Assembly: GCF_004362395.1 (NCBI RefSeq)
Contig: NZ_SNWE01000011.1
Coordinates: 1-64,000, forward strand
From: Salegentibacter sp. 24
GTDB lineage: Bacteria; Bacteroidota; Bacteroidia; Flavobacteriales; Flavobacteriaceae
Length of the DNA: 64,000 nucleotides
Reading direction: 5' to 3'
In this document: positions 25,308 to 33,496 of the stretch, one piece after another
How positions within the stretch are numbered: position 1 is the first letter of the stretch
Layout: each line of letters opens with the position of its first letter
Notes under the pieces: generated by a model
Database searches by the model: none
Told to the model about the DNA's origin: nothing
What the model saw: the letters and a program-made list of their open reading frames with translations, nothing else
Program-made: the position numbers and the translations under genes

Positions 25308-25332
25308 TATCTTTGCGCAACAAATAGATTTG
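25308..25332 (+). promoter_or_regulatory. Two -7-like elements upstream of the small exported protein gene
   Basis: TATCTTTG (25308-25315) and TAGATTTG (25325-25332) both match TAnnTTTG on the plus strand, 37-61 bases before the ATG at 25369. Neither has an exact -33 TTTG at the usual spacing. Confidence 0.45.
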
Positions 25333-25368
25333 CATTGTTTTTGTTGTACTAAATACAAAAGTCGTAAA

Positions 25369-25860
25369 ATGAATTTTCGTATCCTTTTCCTAAGCCTGTT
25401 TTTCTTTAGCATAACCACAGTCTCTGCCCAGGAGTACTGGGATATGGGTGATTTTGAAATCAGCAATTACAGCATAGAACCTTCGTGGAGCGACCTTAGT
25501 TTTGGACAACAATTCTTTAAAGGCGATTTTGATCTTCCCAGTGGCGAATTTCTAAATGTTGACGATAATAAACCTTCAAGCGTAGATATGGTAGGAATTC
25601 TCGAGCAACAGCGAAATATGCAAAAACCCACTGTCGATATTGGCTCTCCATTACCTACAAGGACGCAAAAGAAAAAAGCTTTTGAGATTACCAACAACTA
25701 TAGAATAAGGGATAAAGACGAGGTCTATAACGATGCTCTTAATTCCAATCCCTATTATCAAAATCAGCGGATTTATCAAAATGCACTACACCGGCAGACA
25801 CAACGAAGGATGTATTATAACTCCTATTATTCCCCTGCCAGCGGTCGTTACTTCTACTAA
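25369..25860 (+). CDS. Small exported protein of unknown function
   Basis: 163 residues from the ATG at 25369. A start 46 codons upstream (25231) is open, but this ATG gives a clean signal peptide (MNFRILFLSLFFFSITTVSAQ) and follows two -7-like promoter elements. The mature part is rich in Asn, Tyr, Arg and Gln, with a C-terminal YYNSYYSPASGRYFY segment. No domain recognised. It ends tail to tail with the cvfB-like gene, overlapping by 4 bases. Confidence 0.7.
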   Translation: MNFRILFLSLFFFSITTVSAQEYWDMGDFEISNYSIEPSWSDLSFGQQFFKGDFDLPSGEFLNVDDNKPSSVDMVGILEQQRNMQKPTVDIGSPLPTRTQKKKAFEITNNYRIRDKDEVYNDALNSNPYYQNQRIYQNALHRQTQRRMYYNSYYSPASGRYFY

Positions 25861-26699
25861 TTTTCGTTTTGGTTCAGGTAAAGCCCGTCGTCCTTAATTT
25901 CGATTTTTCTTTGTTTATAAAGATTCCCGGCGGCACGCTTGAAACTCTTTTTACTGATCCCCAACTGACTGTGTATTGCTTCCGGAGAGGATTTATCAGT
26001 AAGGTTTAAATAACCATCATTTTGCTTTAATTTATCGAGGATCAATTCAGCGTTTGGCTCAATACTCCTATAACCCGGTCTTTGCAAGCTCACATCTATT
26101 TTCCCATCAGGACGGGTTTTAGTGATAAACCCACGCATTTCATCGCCTACATTTATTTCCTGGAAAACATCATCGTGATAAATCAAACCCAAATGCAATT
26201 GATTGATGATTACATTGTACCCTAAATCGCTTTTATTACTAATTATAAGGTCTACCTCTTCAAAAGGCTCAACAGTCAGCTCCGAATTATCTAAAAATGC
26301 GTGTACTTTACTGGAAGCTACCAAACGATCAGTATCTTCATCCAAATAGCAAAAAATAAGGTAGCGCCCACCTTTTTTCATCGGGTAGGCCTGCTCTTTA
26401 AAGGGAACAAATAAATGTTTCTCCAGTCCCCAGTCCAAAAAGGCACCAAATTCAGTTACCTCAGCACATTTTAGAAAAGCGAATTCATCTAGTTTCACCA
26501 AAGGCTCTAAAGTGGTAGCTACCGGTCTTTCTTCGTGATCCAGGTAAACGAAAACATCGATTTCATCACCAATTTCAAAGGTTTCAGGAATATATTTGTT
26601 CGGAAGTAAAACTTCATCTCCTTGAGTATCTGTTAAGAAAAGTCCAGGTTCGGTTTCCCTGACAATATTAAGTGTATGATTTTCGCCGATTCTAAGCAT
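25857..26699 (-). CDS. CvfB-like S1-domain RNA-binding protein
   Basis: 280 residues, cytosolic. It shows the CvfB layout: tandem S1-like OB folds (TVVREXXGLFL-like start IVRETEPGLFLTDTQGDEVL, FGAFLDWGLEKHLFVPFKEQ, NVGDEMRGFITKTRPDGKID) and a C-terminal winged helix (SPEAIHSQLGISKKSFKRAA, GNLYKQRKIEI). In firmicutes CvfB affects virulence gene expression and binds RNA; in Bacteroidota the role is unknown. It lies between menB and menD with no obvious link to quinone synthesis. Confidence 0.85.
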   Translation of the reverse strand: MLRIGENHTLNIVRETEPGLFLTDTQGDEVLLPNKYIPETFEIGDEIDVFVYLDHEERPVATTLEPLVKLDEFAFLKCAEVTEFGAFLDWGLEKHLFVPFKEQAYPMKKGGRYLIFCYLDEDTDRLVASSKVHAFLDNSELTVEPFEEVDLIISNKSDLGYNVIINQLHLGLIYHDDVFQEINVGDEMRGFITKTRPDGKIDVSLQRPGYRSIEPNAELILDKLKQNDGYLNLTDKSSPEAIHSQLGISKKSFKRAAGNLYKQRKIEIKDDGLYLNQNEN

Positions 26700-26755
26700 A
26701 ATCTAAATTTTGAGTGCAAAGATACTTTATATTTTACGGCTTTTGCATAAAAGGG

Positions 26756-26788
26756 AAAAATCCGTTCTTCCTCTTGAAAAACGGATTT
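26756..26788 (-). terminator. Rho-independent terminator of the DUF2853 gene
   Basis: Stem AAATCCGTT (26758-26766) / AACGGATTT (26780-26788), followed on the minus strand by TTTTTCCCTTTT. It begins 22 bases past the DUF2853 stop and precedes the cvfB-like gene. Confidence 0.8.
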
Positions 26789-26809
26789 CTAAAATATTCC
26801 TTGCTTCAA

Positions 26810-27154
26810 TTATTTAAAAACACTTTCCTTTTTAAAATATTTAGTAAGCAGGTAATAAACCACCGCGCGGTATTTATTACGGTTAGACTTTCCGTACTTC
26901 TCCATCACGGCATTTAATCCCACATCCAGTTTTTCGTCATCCTTTAAGCCCAGTTTTTTAATAAGGAAATTTCGCTTAATAGTTTCCAATTCGGTTTCTG
27001 AAGAACCAGAAACGGTTTCAGCATCAGTTCTAAAAATACTGGGTCCGCAGGATTCGGTTACCTTTCTCAGCAGATCCACATCGGGCTCCTCCCCCGTTTT
27101 GTCTTTTACATCCTGGATGTATTTCCCTACTTTTTCATCGGTTTTTGTACTCAT
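26810..27154 (-). CDS. DUF2853 family protein
   Basis: 114 residues, cytosolic and charged. The whole chain fits DUF2853: KVGKYIQDVKDKTGE, DVDLLRKVTESCGPSIFRTD, ETIKRNFLIKKLGL and NKYRAVVYYLLTKYF. These are small all-helical proteins of unknown function found in Bacteroidota and Proteobacteria. It follows menD by 68 bases on the same strand, with a terminator behind it, so it may be the last gene of the menD transcript. Confidence 0.85.
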   Translation of the reverse strand: MSTKTDEKVGKYIQDVKDKTGEEPDVDLLRKVTESCGPSIFRTDAETVSGSSETELETIKRNFLIKKLGLKDDEKLDVGLNAVMEKYGKSNRNKYRAVVYYLLTKYFKKESVFK

Positions 27155-27222
27155 AATTACAATATTTTGGATTATTCCTTACCAAGTTACCGAAATGAGT
27201 ATTTTTCTGCGAATTTAAAATC

Positions 27223-28956
27223 TTAAGATTTCATAAAATTGAAATATTCCAGCAGTACTTCATCATTGACTGTTCTGGGAGTGAAAATTTCCAAAAGTTT
27301 AGGTTGGGGCGAATCATTAAAGAAATTCTTTAAATGCATCTTGATGTCTTCCGGACTTTTAGCCGACTGATATTGCAAGCCATACATTTGGCTTAAAAAT
27401 TTTGCCTGAAGCTGGTGGGTGGTTTCGAAATAAGTTTCAAAATTCTCGGTATTCTTATTTCCAGGTAAAATCCTGAAGATACCGCCACCATTGTTATTTA
27501 AAATAATTATCCTAAAACTGCTGGGGATATAATTATTCCATAACGCGTTACTATCATAGAAAAAGCTTAGATCACCAGAAATCATAAGGGTGGGCTCACG
27601 GTTCACGCAGGCTGCTCCAACAGCGGTAGAAATGCTACCGTCAATTCCGCTGGTACCGCGATTGCAAAAAATACGCAGGCTTTCCTTCCATCTAAATAAT
27701 TGCGCATAACGAATGGTAGAACTATTCCCCAGGTGCACCATATATTTATCAGGAACCTGTGGCACGATTTCCTGCATCGCCTTCAGGTCAGAATAAGGAA
27801 TTTCGTTCATATATTCCCTATGCCGAATTTGGCGTTTGTTTTTTACTTGTTTCCAAAATGTACCATAATCACTTTCATTTTTTTCAGTGAGTGGAAAAAA
27901 ATGTGAAAAGAAGGAATTTACCGTTGTTTCAAAATGCTTGTTAAGGCAGAAAAAAGTATTATAAGCTTTCTTGGAATCAATATGCCAGTGTTGCTGTGGT
28001 TGATAATTTCTTAAGAAGGCTTTGATTTTTTTGGAAACGATCATTCCTCCAAAGGTGAGCAAAATTTCAGGCTGCAGGGCTTTGAATAATTCCTCGCGGT
28101 TTTCGTCCTTTTCGATGGGTCCGATCAAGGTATCTATCCGTGTAAAAAATTCGGAATGATTTAAATTGGAAGTTGTTTCCGTAAGGACAATAACCGAATC
28201 ATCCTGTGCGAGTTCTTCCAAAAACTTCTTTTCTACAGCCCCAGGCTGGGCAACACCCACTATCACCATTTTCCGTTTAGCCTTGTTCCATAGAGCAGCA
28301 TAGCTGGCCAACTGGTTCTCGGTATAGGTTCGCTCCTTAATTTCCGGTAAAATCTCAATGGGATTCACCTCTGCATCCTCTACAAGATCATACAAAGGTT
28401 CGTAAAACGGCACGTTAATATGAACCGGCCCTTTTCCTTCTATCGCTTTATTGAGTGCAAGATTGATCTCCCTTTCATTATGTTTTTGAGATTCGAATTG
28501 TTTTTGCTGAAGTTTTTTATCCCTCGCCTGGAAATCCAGCACCAACTCGGAATGCAAATTGGCTGAATATAAAATATGATTTTCAAATACGTTCTTCTGT
28601 CTAATGGTTTGTCCATCACCAATATCTATTCGTTCTATGGGACGGTCGGCGGAAATAATGACCAAAGGAATATCACTGTAAAAAGCCTCGGCAATGGCCG
28701 GATAGTAATTGAGTAAGGCAGAGCCCGAGGTGCAGACAAGCGCCACAGGCTTTTGCAATTGCTGGGCCATTCCCAGTGCAAAAAAAGCCGCACAACGTTC
28801 ATCCACAATACTATAAGGTTTAATGTCCCGATGGTGCGTAAATCCTATAGTTAGAGGGGCGTTCCTGGAACCCGGGGAAATTACTACGTGATGTATGTTT
28901 TTAGCAACGCAAAGGGCTACAATAGATCTGGCAACAGGTATTTTGGAATATTTCAC
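27223..28956 (-). CDS. menD: 2-succinyl-5-enolpyruvyl-6-hydroxy-3-cyclohexene-1-carboxylate synthase
   Basis: 577 residues, the usual length. A thiamine-diphosphate enzyme that joins 2-oxoglutarate-derived succinic semialdehyde to isochorismate in menaquinone synthesis. Seen: the N-terminal pyrimidine domain VVISPGSRNAPLTIGF and IVDERCAAFFALGMAQQ (with the Glu that activates the cofactor), VALVCTSGSALLNYYPAIAE, and the C-terminal domain FCNRGTSGIDGSISTAVGAA, ISGDLSFFYDSNALW and LNNNGGGIFRILPG. Downstream of menF on the same strand after a 176-base gap. Confidence 0.95.
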   Translation of the reverse strand: MKYSKIPVARSIVALCVAKNIHHVVISPGSRNAPLTIGFTHHRDIKPYSIVDERCAAFFALGMAQQLQKPVALVCTSGSALLNYYPAIAEAFYSDIPLVIISADRPIERIDIGDGQTIRQKNVFENHILYSANLHSELVLDFQARDKKLQQKQFESQKHNEREINLALNKAIEGKGPVHINVPFYEPLYDLVEDAEVNPIEILPEIKERTYTENQLASYAALWNKAKRKMVIVGVAQPGAVEKKFLEELAQDDSVIVLTETTSNLNHSEFFTRIDTLIGPIEKDENREELFKALQPEILLTFGGMIVSKKIKAFLRNYQPQQHWHIDSKKAYNTFFCLNKHFETTVNSFFSHFFPLTEKNESDYGTFWKQVKNKRQIRHREYMNEIPYSDLKAMQEIVPQVPDKYMVHLGNSSTIRYAQLFRWKESLRIFCNRGTSGIDGSISTAVGAACVNREPTLMISGDLSFFYDSNALWNNYIPSSFRIIILNNNGGGIFRILPGNKNTENFETYFETTHQLQAKFLSQMYGLQYQSAKSPEDIKMHLKNFFNDSPQPKLLEIFTPRTVNDEVLLEYFNFMKS

Positions 28957-29132
28957 AAAGTTTATTTTGTAGACTCCGCAGCCCCGGATAGTATTCCAGA
29001 GAAACTGCCGAGAGCTTTTCTATTTAGTAAGTTATATAATCAATCTGGACCTATTCCAGGTCCCGAGCTAAAAAGCAATTCAATAGTATCAAAATTACGA
29101 TTTCAAAAAGATTTTAGCTGCAGGATTTGCGC

Positions 29133-30278
29133 TTATTTAACAAGCACTGATTTAATCGTATAGGATTTGTTGACGGTCTCCTGCCATTCCTTTGGAGGAT
29201 CGGAATCTTTGGTGATACCGCCTCCAATAAATAACCGAGCTTTCCCCGCATCGAGTTTCATACAACGTAGGTTCACAAATAAGGAAGTATGCTTTACAAT
29301 GCTTGCATAGGCCTGGTTCTCCTGGTTTTTACGGTTTCCATTTCGTTTGATCTCTTTTTTCATATTTAATTCACCTAAAAAGCCCGAATAGAATTCCCGA
29401 TTATAGGCTTCATTTTTCAAGATAAATTTCCTTGATTTTTCTTTGGGAAGCCCACAGACAGCAGGTGTTGGATGTAAAGCTAAAATAAGCTCTTTTAGAG
29501 TGGAACTTTTTGGTTCCAGCATGCCTGTTATATCGGTTTGCAGATGCAACAAATTTCCAGCTTTGCTGGTGTAAGGTTCTGATCTATGAATCGTTCCAGC
29601 GACTTTATCCTTTAAATTTTCCAGGATTGCCTGGGTTACAATTTGCTGTTCCTCGATCTCCTTATCTTCCCAATTTACATTAATAGTTCCCTGAAAGGAC
29701 TGGGTTCCGGCAAGGGCCATTGTTCTAAATTTACCGCGTTCTACACGCAAAAGAACTTCCGGGGTGGCGCCAAGCCAAATGCCTGTTTGAGGGTGAAACC
29801 ATAAATACACAAAAGCAGTTTCATATTTCTTTAGCAGATTCTTAAAAATTTCCAGGGCTTCAAGAGCGGTTTGCACATCTTCCTTTCGTGAGAGGACCAC
29901 TTTTTTGAATTCGCCTTGCCTTATGGCATCAATTGCTTTCTGCACTAATTCTTCATGTTGAATTTTTGCTTTGGCATTGGTATAGGCCGGTGGGAATTCC
30001 TGGTCTTTTTCCTTATCCCTGTTAGCATTTTCGGAAGGAAATTCAGTAACAATACTTTCAGCTTTCTCCAAGGGAATTATAAGCACCTTTTCAGCGATAT
30101 CAAATGGGGCAAAAATAAAACCACTTTGGCTAAAATCTGAGGTTTCATAAATTTCAGCTGAATCCTGAAGTAAAGCCCTGGTGAGCCCACTTTTGAGTTT
30201 AGGATCCCTGTAGGCCACCAAAGGCCTTCCATTATTAATTTGCGTTTCTAATCTTTTAAAAAATTCTTCCTTATTCAT
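29133..30278 (-). CDS. menF: Isochorismate synthase
   Basis: 381 residues, of the chorismate-binding enzyme family. It converts chorismate to isochorismate, the first committed step towards menaquinone. Typical segments: VLSRKEDVQT (active-site Lys region), YLWFHPQTGIWLGATPEVLL, TMALAGTQSF, LHLQTDITGML, LHPTPAVCGLPKE and YSGFLGEL, ending with RLFIGGGITKDSDPPKEWQE. Two bases downstream of menI and upstream of menD, which fixes the role as menaquinone rather than siderophore synthesis. Confidence 0.93.
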   Translation of the reverse strand: MNKEEFFKRLETQINNGRPLVAYRDPKLKSGLTRALLQDSAEIYETSDFSQSGFIFAPFDIAEKVLIIPLEKAESIVTEFPSENANRDKEKDQEFPPAYTNAKAKIQHEELVQKAIDAIRQGEFKKVVLSRKEDVQTALEALEIFKNLLKKYETAFVYLWFHPQTGIWLGATPEVLLRVERGKFRTMALAGTQSFQGTINVNWEDKEIEEQQIVTQAILENLKDKVAGTIHRSEPYTSKAGNLLHLQTDITGMLEPKSSTLKELILALHPTPAVCGLPKEKSRKFILKNEAYNREFYSGFLGELNMKKEIKRNGNRKNQENQAYASIVKHTSLFVNLRCMKLDAGKARLFIGGGITKDSDPPKEWQETVNKSYTIKSVLVK

Positions 30279-30280
30279 TT

Positions 30281-30700
30281 CTATCTCTTTTTAGGCAATG
30301 CTATAGTAGTAAGTTTAACGATAGAAACCAGGTTCTCGGCTTCATCGGTAATCCTGATCTCCCATAGTTGTGTGGTGCGGCCTTTATGAAGAAAAGTTGC
30401 TTTGGCAAAGACAAATCCTTCCGCCTTACTTTTTAAATGATTCGCTGAAATTTCAATGCCGCGGATAAAGAACTCTTTAGTATTTAGAAAAACATAACTA
30501 GCCATACTTCCTACACTCTCAGCTAAAGCCACGCTAGCTCCGCCGTGCAAAACCCCATCGGGTTGGTGCACTTTTGGGGTAACCGGCATTTTGGCGATCA
30601 AATAATCGTCCCCAACTTCCGTAAATTCAATATCCAGGGTTTCCATAAGTGTGTTTTTACACATCTCTTTCGAAAGCTCCAGGATTTCCTCTTTGGTCAT
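30281..30700 (-). CDS. menI: Hotdog-fold thioesterase, probable 1,4-dihydroxy-2-naphthoyl-CoA hydrolase
   Basis: 139 residues from the ATG at 30700; a TTG 11 codons earlier is open but unlikely. It aligns by eye with E. coli YdiI/MenI throughout: KMPVTPKVHQPDGVLHGGAS, VALAESVGSMASY (with the catalytic Glu of the HGGAS..LAES motif), GIEISANHLKSKAEG and TQLWEIRITDEAENL. Its place two bases upstream of menF supports hydrolysis of DHNA-CoA, the step after MenB. A generic PaaI-type thioesterase is the alternative. Confidence 0.82.
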   Translation of the reverse strand: MTKEEILELSKEMCKNTLMETLDIEFTEVGDDYLIAKMPVTPKVHQPDGVLHGGASVALAESVGSMASYVFLNTKEFFIRGIEISANHLKSKAEGFVFAKATFLHKGRTTQLWEIRITDEAENLVSIVKLTTIALPKKR

Positions 30701-30748
30701 AGCAATAAGATTGGTTTCTTTGTAAAAATACAAAACCGGCCCAGAAAA

Positions 30749-31384
30749 ATGAGTACCGAAAAGCAGCTTTCTTATCAGATCACCAACACCTACAGTGTTT
30801 TAAACGATTTTACCAGTAAAACAAAAACAGTTTGGCTGGTTTGCCACGGAATTGGTTATTTAAGCCGATATTTTCTCAGGCATTTTCATCATTTAGATGC
30901 CGAAGAAAATTACATTATCGCTCCCCAGGCTCAAGCTAAGTATTATCTTAACAATGAATATAAGCATGTTGGCGCTTCCTGGCTTACTAAAGAACGCACA
31001 CAAATGGAAAGCGAAAATGTCCTGAATTATCTGGACGAAGTTTACAAAGCTGAAAATCTTGAAAACTCATCCAGATTAATTATTTTAGGTTATTCCCAGG
31101 GTGTTTCGGTAGCAAGCAGGTGGATAGCAAAGAGAAAGATCCCCTGTGATGAATATATAATGCATTCGGGGAAGTTACCTGCAGAATTAACCAGGGAGGA
31201 TTTTCAGTTTTTAAATAAAACAAACTTTACGTTTATCTACGGAACTGAAGATGCGTATCTTAAAAACGGAATTATTAAAGTGGAAGAAAAAAGATTAAAC
31301 GAATTATTTCCCAGTAATTTAAAGATCAGAACCTATAAAGGGGGACACGAGATAAACACTAAATTTATTGCTGAATTTGCTTAA
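30749..31384 (+). CDS. Alpha/beta hydrolase, carboxylesterase/phospholipase type
   Basis: 211 residues from the ATG at 30749; the upstream open frame runs through menI antisense and is rejected. Cytosolic. Seen: the oxyanion strand TVWLVCHGIGYLSRYFLRHF, nucleophile elbow ILGYSQGVSVASRW (GxSxG, Ser near 118), acid region TFIYGTEDAYL and catalytic His in YKGGHEINT. This fits the small carboxylesterase/lysophospholipase family. Substrate unknown. Divergent from menI, with starts about 50 bases apart. Confidence 0.85.
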   Translation: MSTEKQLSYQITNTYSVLNDFTSKTKTVWLVCHGIGYLSRYFLRHFHHLDAEENYIIAPQAQAKYYLNNEYKHVGASWLTKERTQMESENVLNYLDEVYKAENLENSSRLIILGYSQGVSVASRWIAKRKIPCDEYIMHSGKLPAELTREDFQFLNKTNFTFIYGTEDAYLKNGIIKVEEKRLNELFPSNLKIRTYKGGHEINTKFIAEFA

Positions 31385-31446
31385 ATTGATTTCTGGACTA
31401 TCCCGTTCTAATAAAATCATGGTGCGGGGCATTGAATCTAATTTAA

Positions 31447-32715
31447 ATGGAACAAAAAACTACTTCTAAAACCTCCATTTTAAAAAGTATTGGGCCTGGC
31501 TTTTTACTTGCAGGTGCAGCCATTGGGGTTTCCCATTTGGTCCAGGCCACAAGGGCCGGTGCGGATTATGGATTTGTCTTAATTTGGGTTTTAATTATTG
31601 CCTGTATTTCAAAATATCCATTCCTTGAATTTGGGCCAAGGTTTGCCGCGGCCACTGGAAATCACTTGATAAGTGGTTATAAAAAACTCGGGAATTTTCC
31701 TTACTGGACCTATATTATAATTACAATAGGTAGTATGTTTATTATCCAGGCCGCAGTAACTATTGTAACGGCTGGCCTGGCGGAACGTTTATTCAATTTT
31801 GGCTGGTCTCTGTTTTTATGGAGCGGAGTAATTCTGGTAGCCTGTATCGTCCTGCTTTTAATTGGAAAATACCCAGGACTCGATAAGAGTATGAAAATCA
31901 TTGTGACCCTATTAACCCTGGCCACGCTCGCGGCGGTAATAATGGCTCTTGGAGCAGGAACAATAAACCAAGTTGCCCATACAGAACCACCTTCCCTATG
32001 GACCACGGCCAGTTTGGGTTTTATCATCGCTTTTATGGGCTGGATGCCTATTCCCTTAGATGCTTCTGTTTGGCATTCTATATGGACCAAAGAAAAGGCG
32101 ATCCAGAACAATCAGAAGATTTCTGTAAGAGGTGCTTTTGCCGATTTTAATGTAGGCTATCTTTCTGCCGCCTTTATCGGCTTGCTATTCTTTCTACTCG
32201 GGGTTTTAGTTATGTATGGCAGTGGCACTTCATTTTCGAGCAATAGTGTGGAGTTCTCGGGTCAGTTGGTAGAGCTTTACGGAAAAACCCTTGGAAAGTG
32301 GAGTAAGCCTTTAATCTCGGTAGCGGCTTTTATAACCATGCTCAGTACGGTGTTAACCGTCACCGATGCCTACCCCAGGGTGATTTCTGAATTAAAAATT
32401 CGTAATAAAGATAAGGTCGAAGACAAAAAAATAAAATGGCAAATCTACAAGATCTCCATTTTCATTATTCCGGTGCTATCACTTTCAATTTTGTATTTTC
32501 TCTCGGGCTCATTTACAATTTTAGTAGATTTCGCCGCAGGACTTTCATTTCTATCCGCCCCATTTCTGGCATGGTTTAATTACAAACTGGTCACCGGTAC
32601 ACAAATGCCAAAAGAACAGCGGCTGGGCCAAACTTATAAGATTTTCAGCCTCCTGTGTTTTGCTCTTTTAGTCGTTTTTAATTTTGTGTATTTATATTAT
32701 ACTTTTGTGGCTTAG
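31447..32715 (+). CDS. Nramp-family-related divalent cation transporter with altered metal-site motif
   Basis: 422 residues with about 11 transmembrane helices and the LeuT-like Nramp layout. Canonical Nramp proteins have DPGN in helix 1 and MPH in helix 6, which bind the metal. Here helix 1 reads SIGPGFLLAGAAIGVSHLVQ (GPG-F, no Asp or Asn at the ligand positions), and helix 6 reads FMGWMPIPLDASVWHSIW (Met kept, MPI instead of MPH). It belongs to the divergent Nramp-related branch common in Bacteroidota, and its substrate cannot be read from the family name. It follows the hydrolase gene by 62 bases. Confidence 0.8.
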   Translation: MEQKTTSKTSILKSIGPGFLLAGAAIGVSHLVQATRAGADYGFVLIWVLIIACISKYPFLEFGPRFAAATGNHLISGYKKLGNFPYWTYIIITIGSMFIIQAAVTIVTAGLAERLFNFGWSLFLWSGVILVACIVLLLIGKYPGLDKSMKIIVTLLTLATLAAVIMALGAGTINQVAHTEPPSLWTTASLGFIIAFMGWMPIPLDASVWHSIWTKEKAIQNNQKISVRGAFADFNVGYLSAAFIGLLFFLLGVLVMYGSGTSFSSNSVEFSGQLVELYGKTLGKWSKPLISVAAFITMLSTVLTVTDAYPRVISELKIRNKDKVEDKKIKWQIYKISIFIIPVLSLSILYFLSGSFTILVDFAAGLSFLSAPFLAWFNYKLVTGTQMPKEQRLGQTYKIFSLLCFALLVVFNFVYLYYTFVA

Positions 32716-32720
32716 AGAAA

Positions 32721-33339
32721 TTAAATATAATCCTCAAAATGAGAATATTGCTCTTCAGCCAGGAATGTAATATCTCCTTTATACGAAGCTTTAAGGTGGT
32801 ACCTATGGATTAATAATGGGATACAGTCTGATATTTTTTGGTAGCAATAACTTCAAAATCATCTTCTATTTTTTTATAAGCACCTCATTCAAGATTACTT
32901 ATAGCAACCCAGTAACCTTCAGATCTGATTACAAAAAATAGTTTAGTAACGGTATCTATACCACCAACTAAATTACTAACTCCTAATATTTCATTGATTA
33001 CCTGCGTTTCTCCATTGTGTATCGCAATTAAAAAATCATAGCAGTCTAAACCGACCAAACCCTTACAATGCTTAATCCAAATCAAAACAACGCTCTTTTG
33101 CCGGTGTACCACCTTCAGGAAATCTTGGATATTAATAATTCCCCGCTATAAGTTATAACGGCTCTTCCTAGAAAACTAATAATTCCAGCTAAGTCTAAAC
33201 TGGAATAATTTACTTCCCTTTCTTCAAATTCTTGGAACTTTTTAAAGTCAAGATTTATTTCATTAGCAATAAATCCTCCTCTTTTTCACACGCAAATAGA
33301 AAGCAGGCACAAACAAATAGTATAATTTTTTTCATCATG
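32721..33339 (-). pseudogene. Frameshifted lipoprotein pseudogene
   Basis: From the ATG at 33339 the minus strand encodes a lipoprotein start (MMKKIILFVCACFLFACEKE) that hits a stop after 27 codons. Coding-like sequence continues in other frames: FIANEINLDFKKFQEFEE, then FPEGGTPAKERCFDLD, then LDCYDFLIAIHNGETQVINE through VIRSEGYWVAISNLE, an in-frame TGA, GAYKKIEDDFEVIATKKYQT, and lastly LKASYKGDITFLAEEQYSHF up to a TAA at 32721. At least three frameshifts and one nonsense codon are needed. The original would be a lipoprotein of about 200 residues. No family recognised. Confidence 0.75.
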
Positions 33340-33392
33340 TTGGTATTTATATAATAGATGTAATACCTACCAAATGGTTGCCTGTTAAAATG

Positions 33393-33434
33393 AAAAAAGC
33401 GCAATCCTCCAATATTCTGGAAAATTGCGCTTTT
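33393..33434 (-). terminator. Rho-independent terminator of dnaK
   Basis: Perfect stem AAAAGCGCAAT (33395-33405) / ATTGCGCTTTT (33424-33434), followed by T on the minus strand. It lies about 60 bases after the dnaK stop. Confidence 0.85.
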
Positions 33435-33496
33435 AATTTTATAAGCAATTCACTTAATTTTCAAAATGCAATGCGATTTGAAAACTGGTGCTATGC

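Noticed and set aside
31710-32111. 133-codon minus-strand ORF inside the Nramp-like gene
   Set aside because: Antisense to transmembrane segments, which often leave open frames on the reverse strand.
33276-33339. 27-codon lipoprotein-like peptide as an intact small gene
   Set aside because: Coding-like sequence continues in other frames for another 550 bases, so it is better read as the start of a pseudogene.
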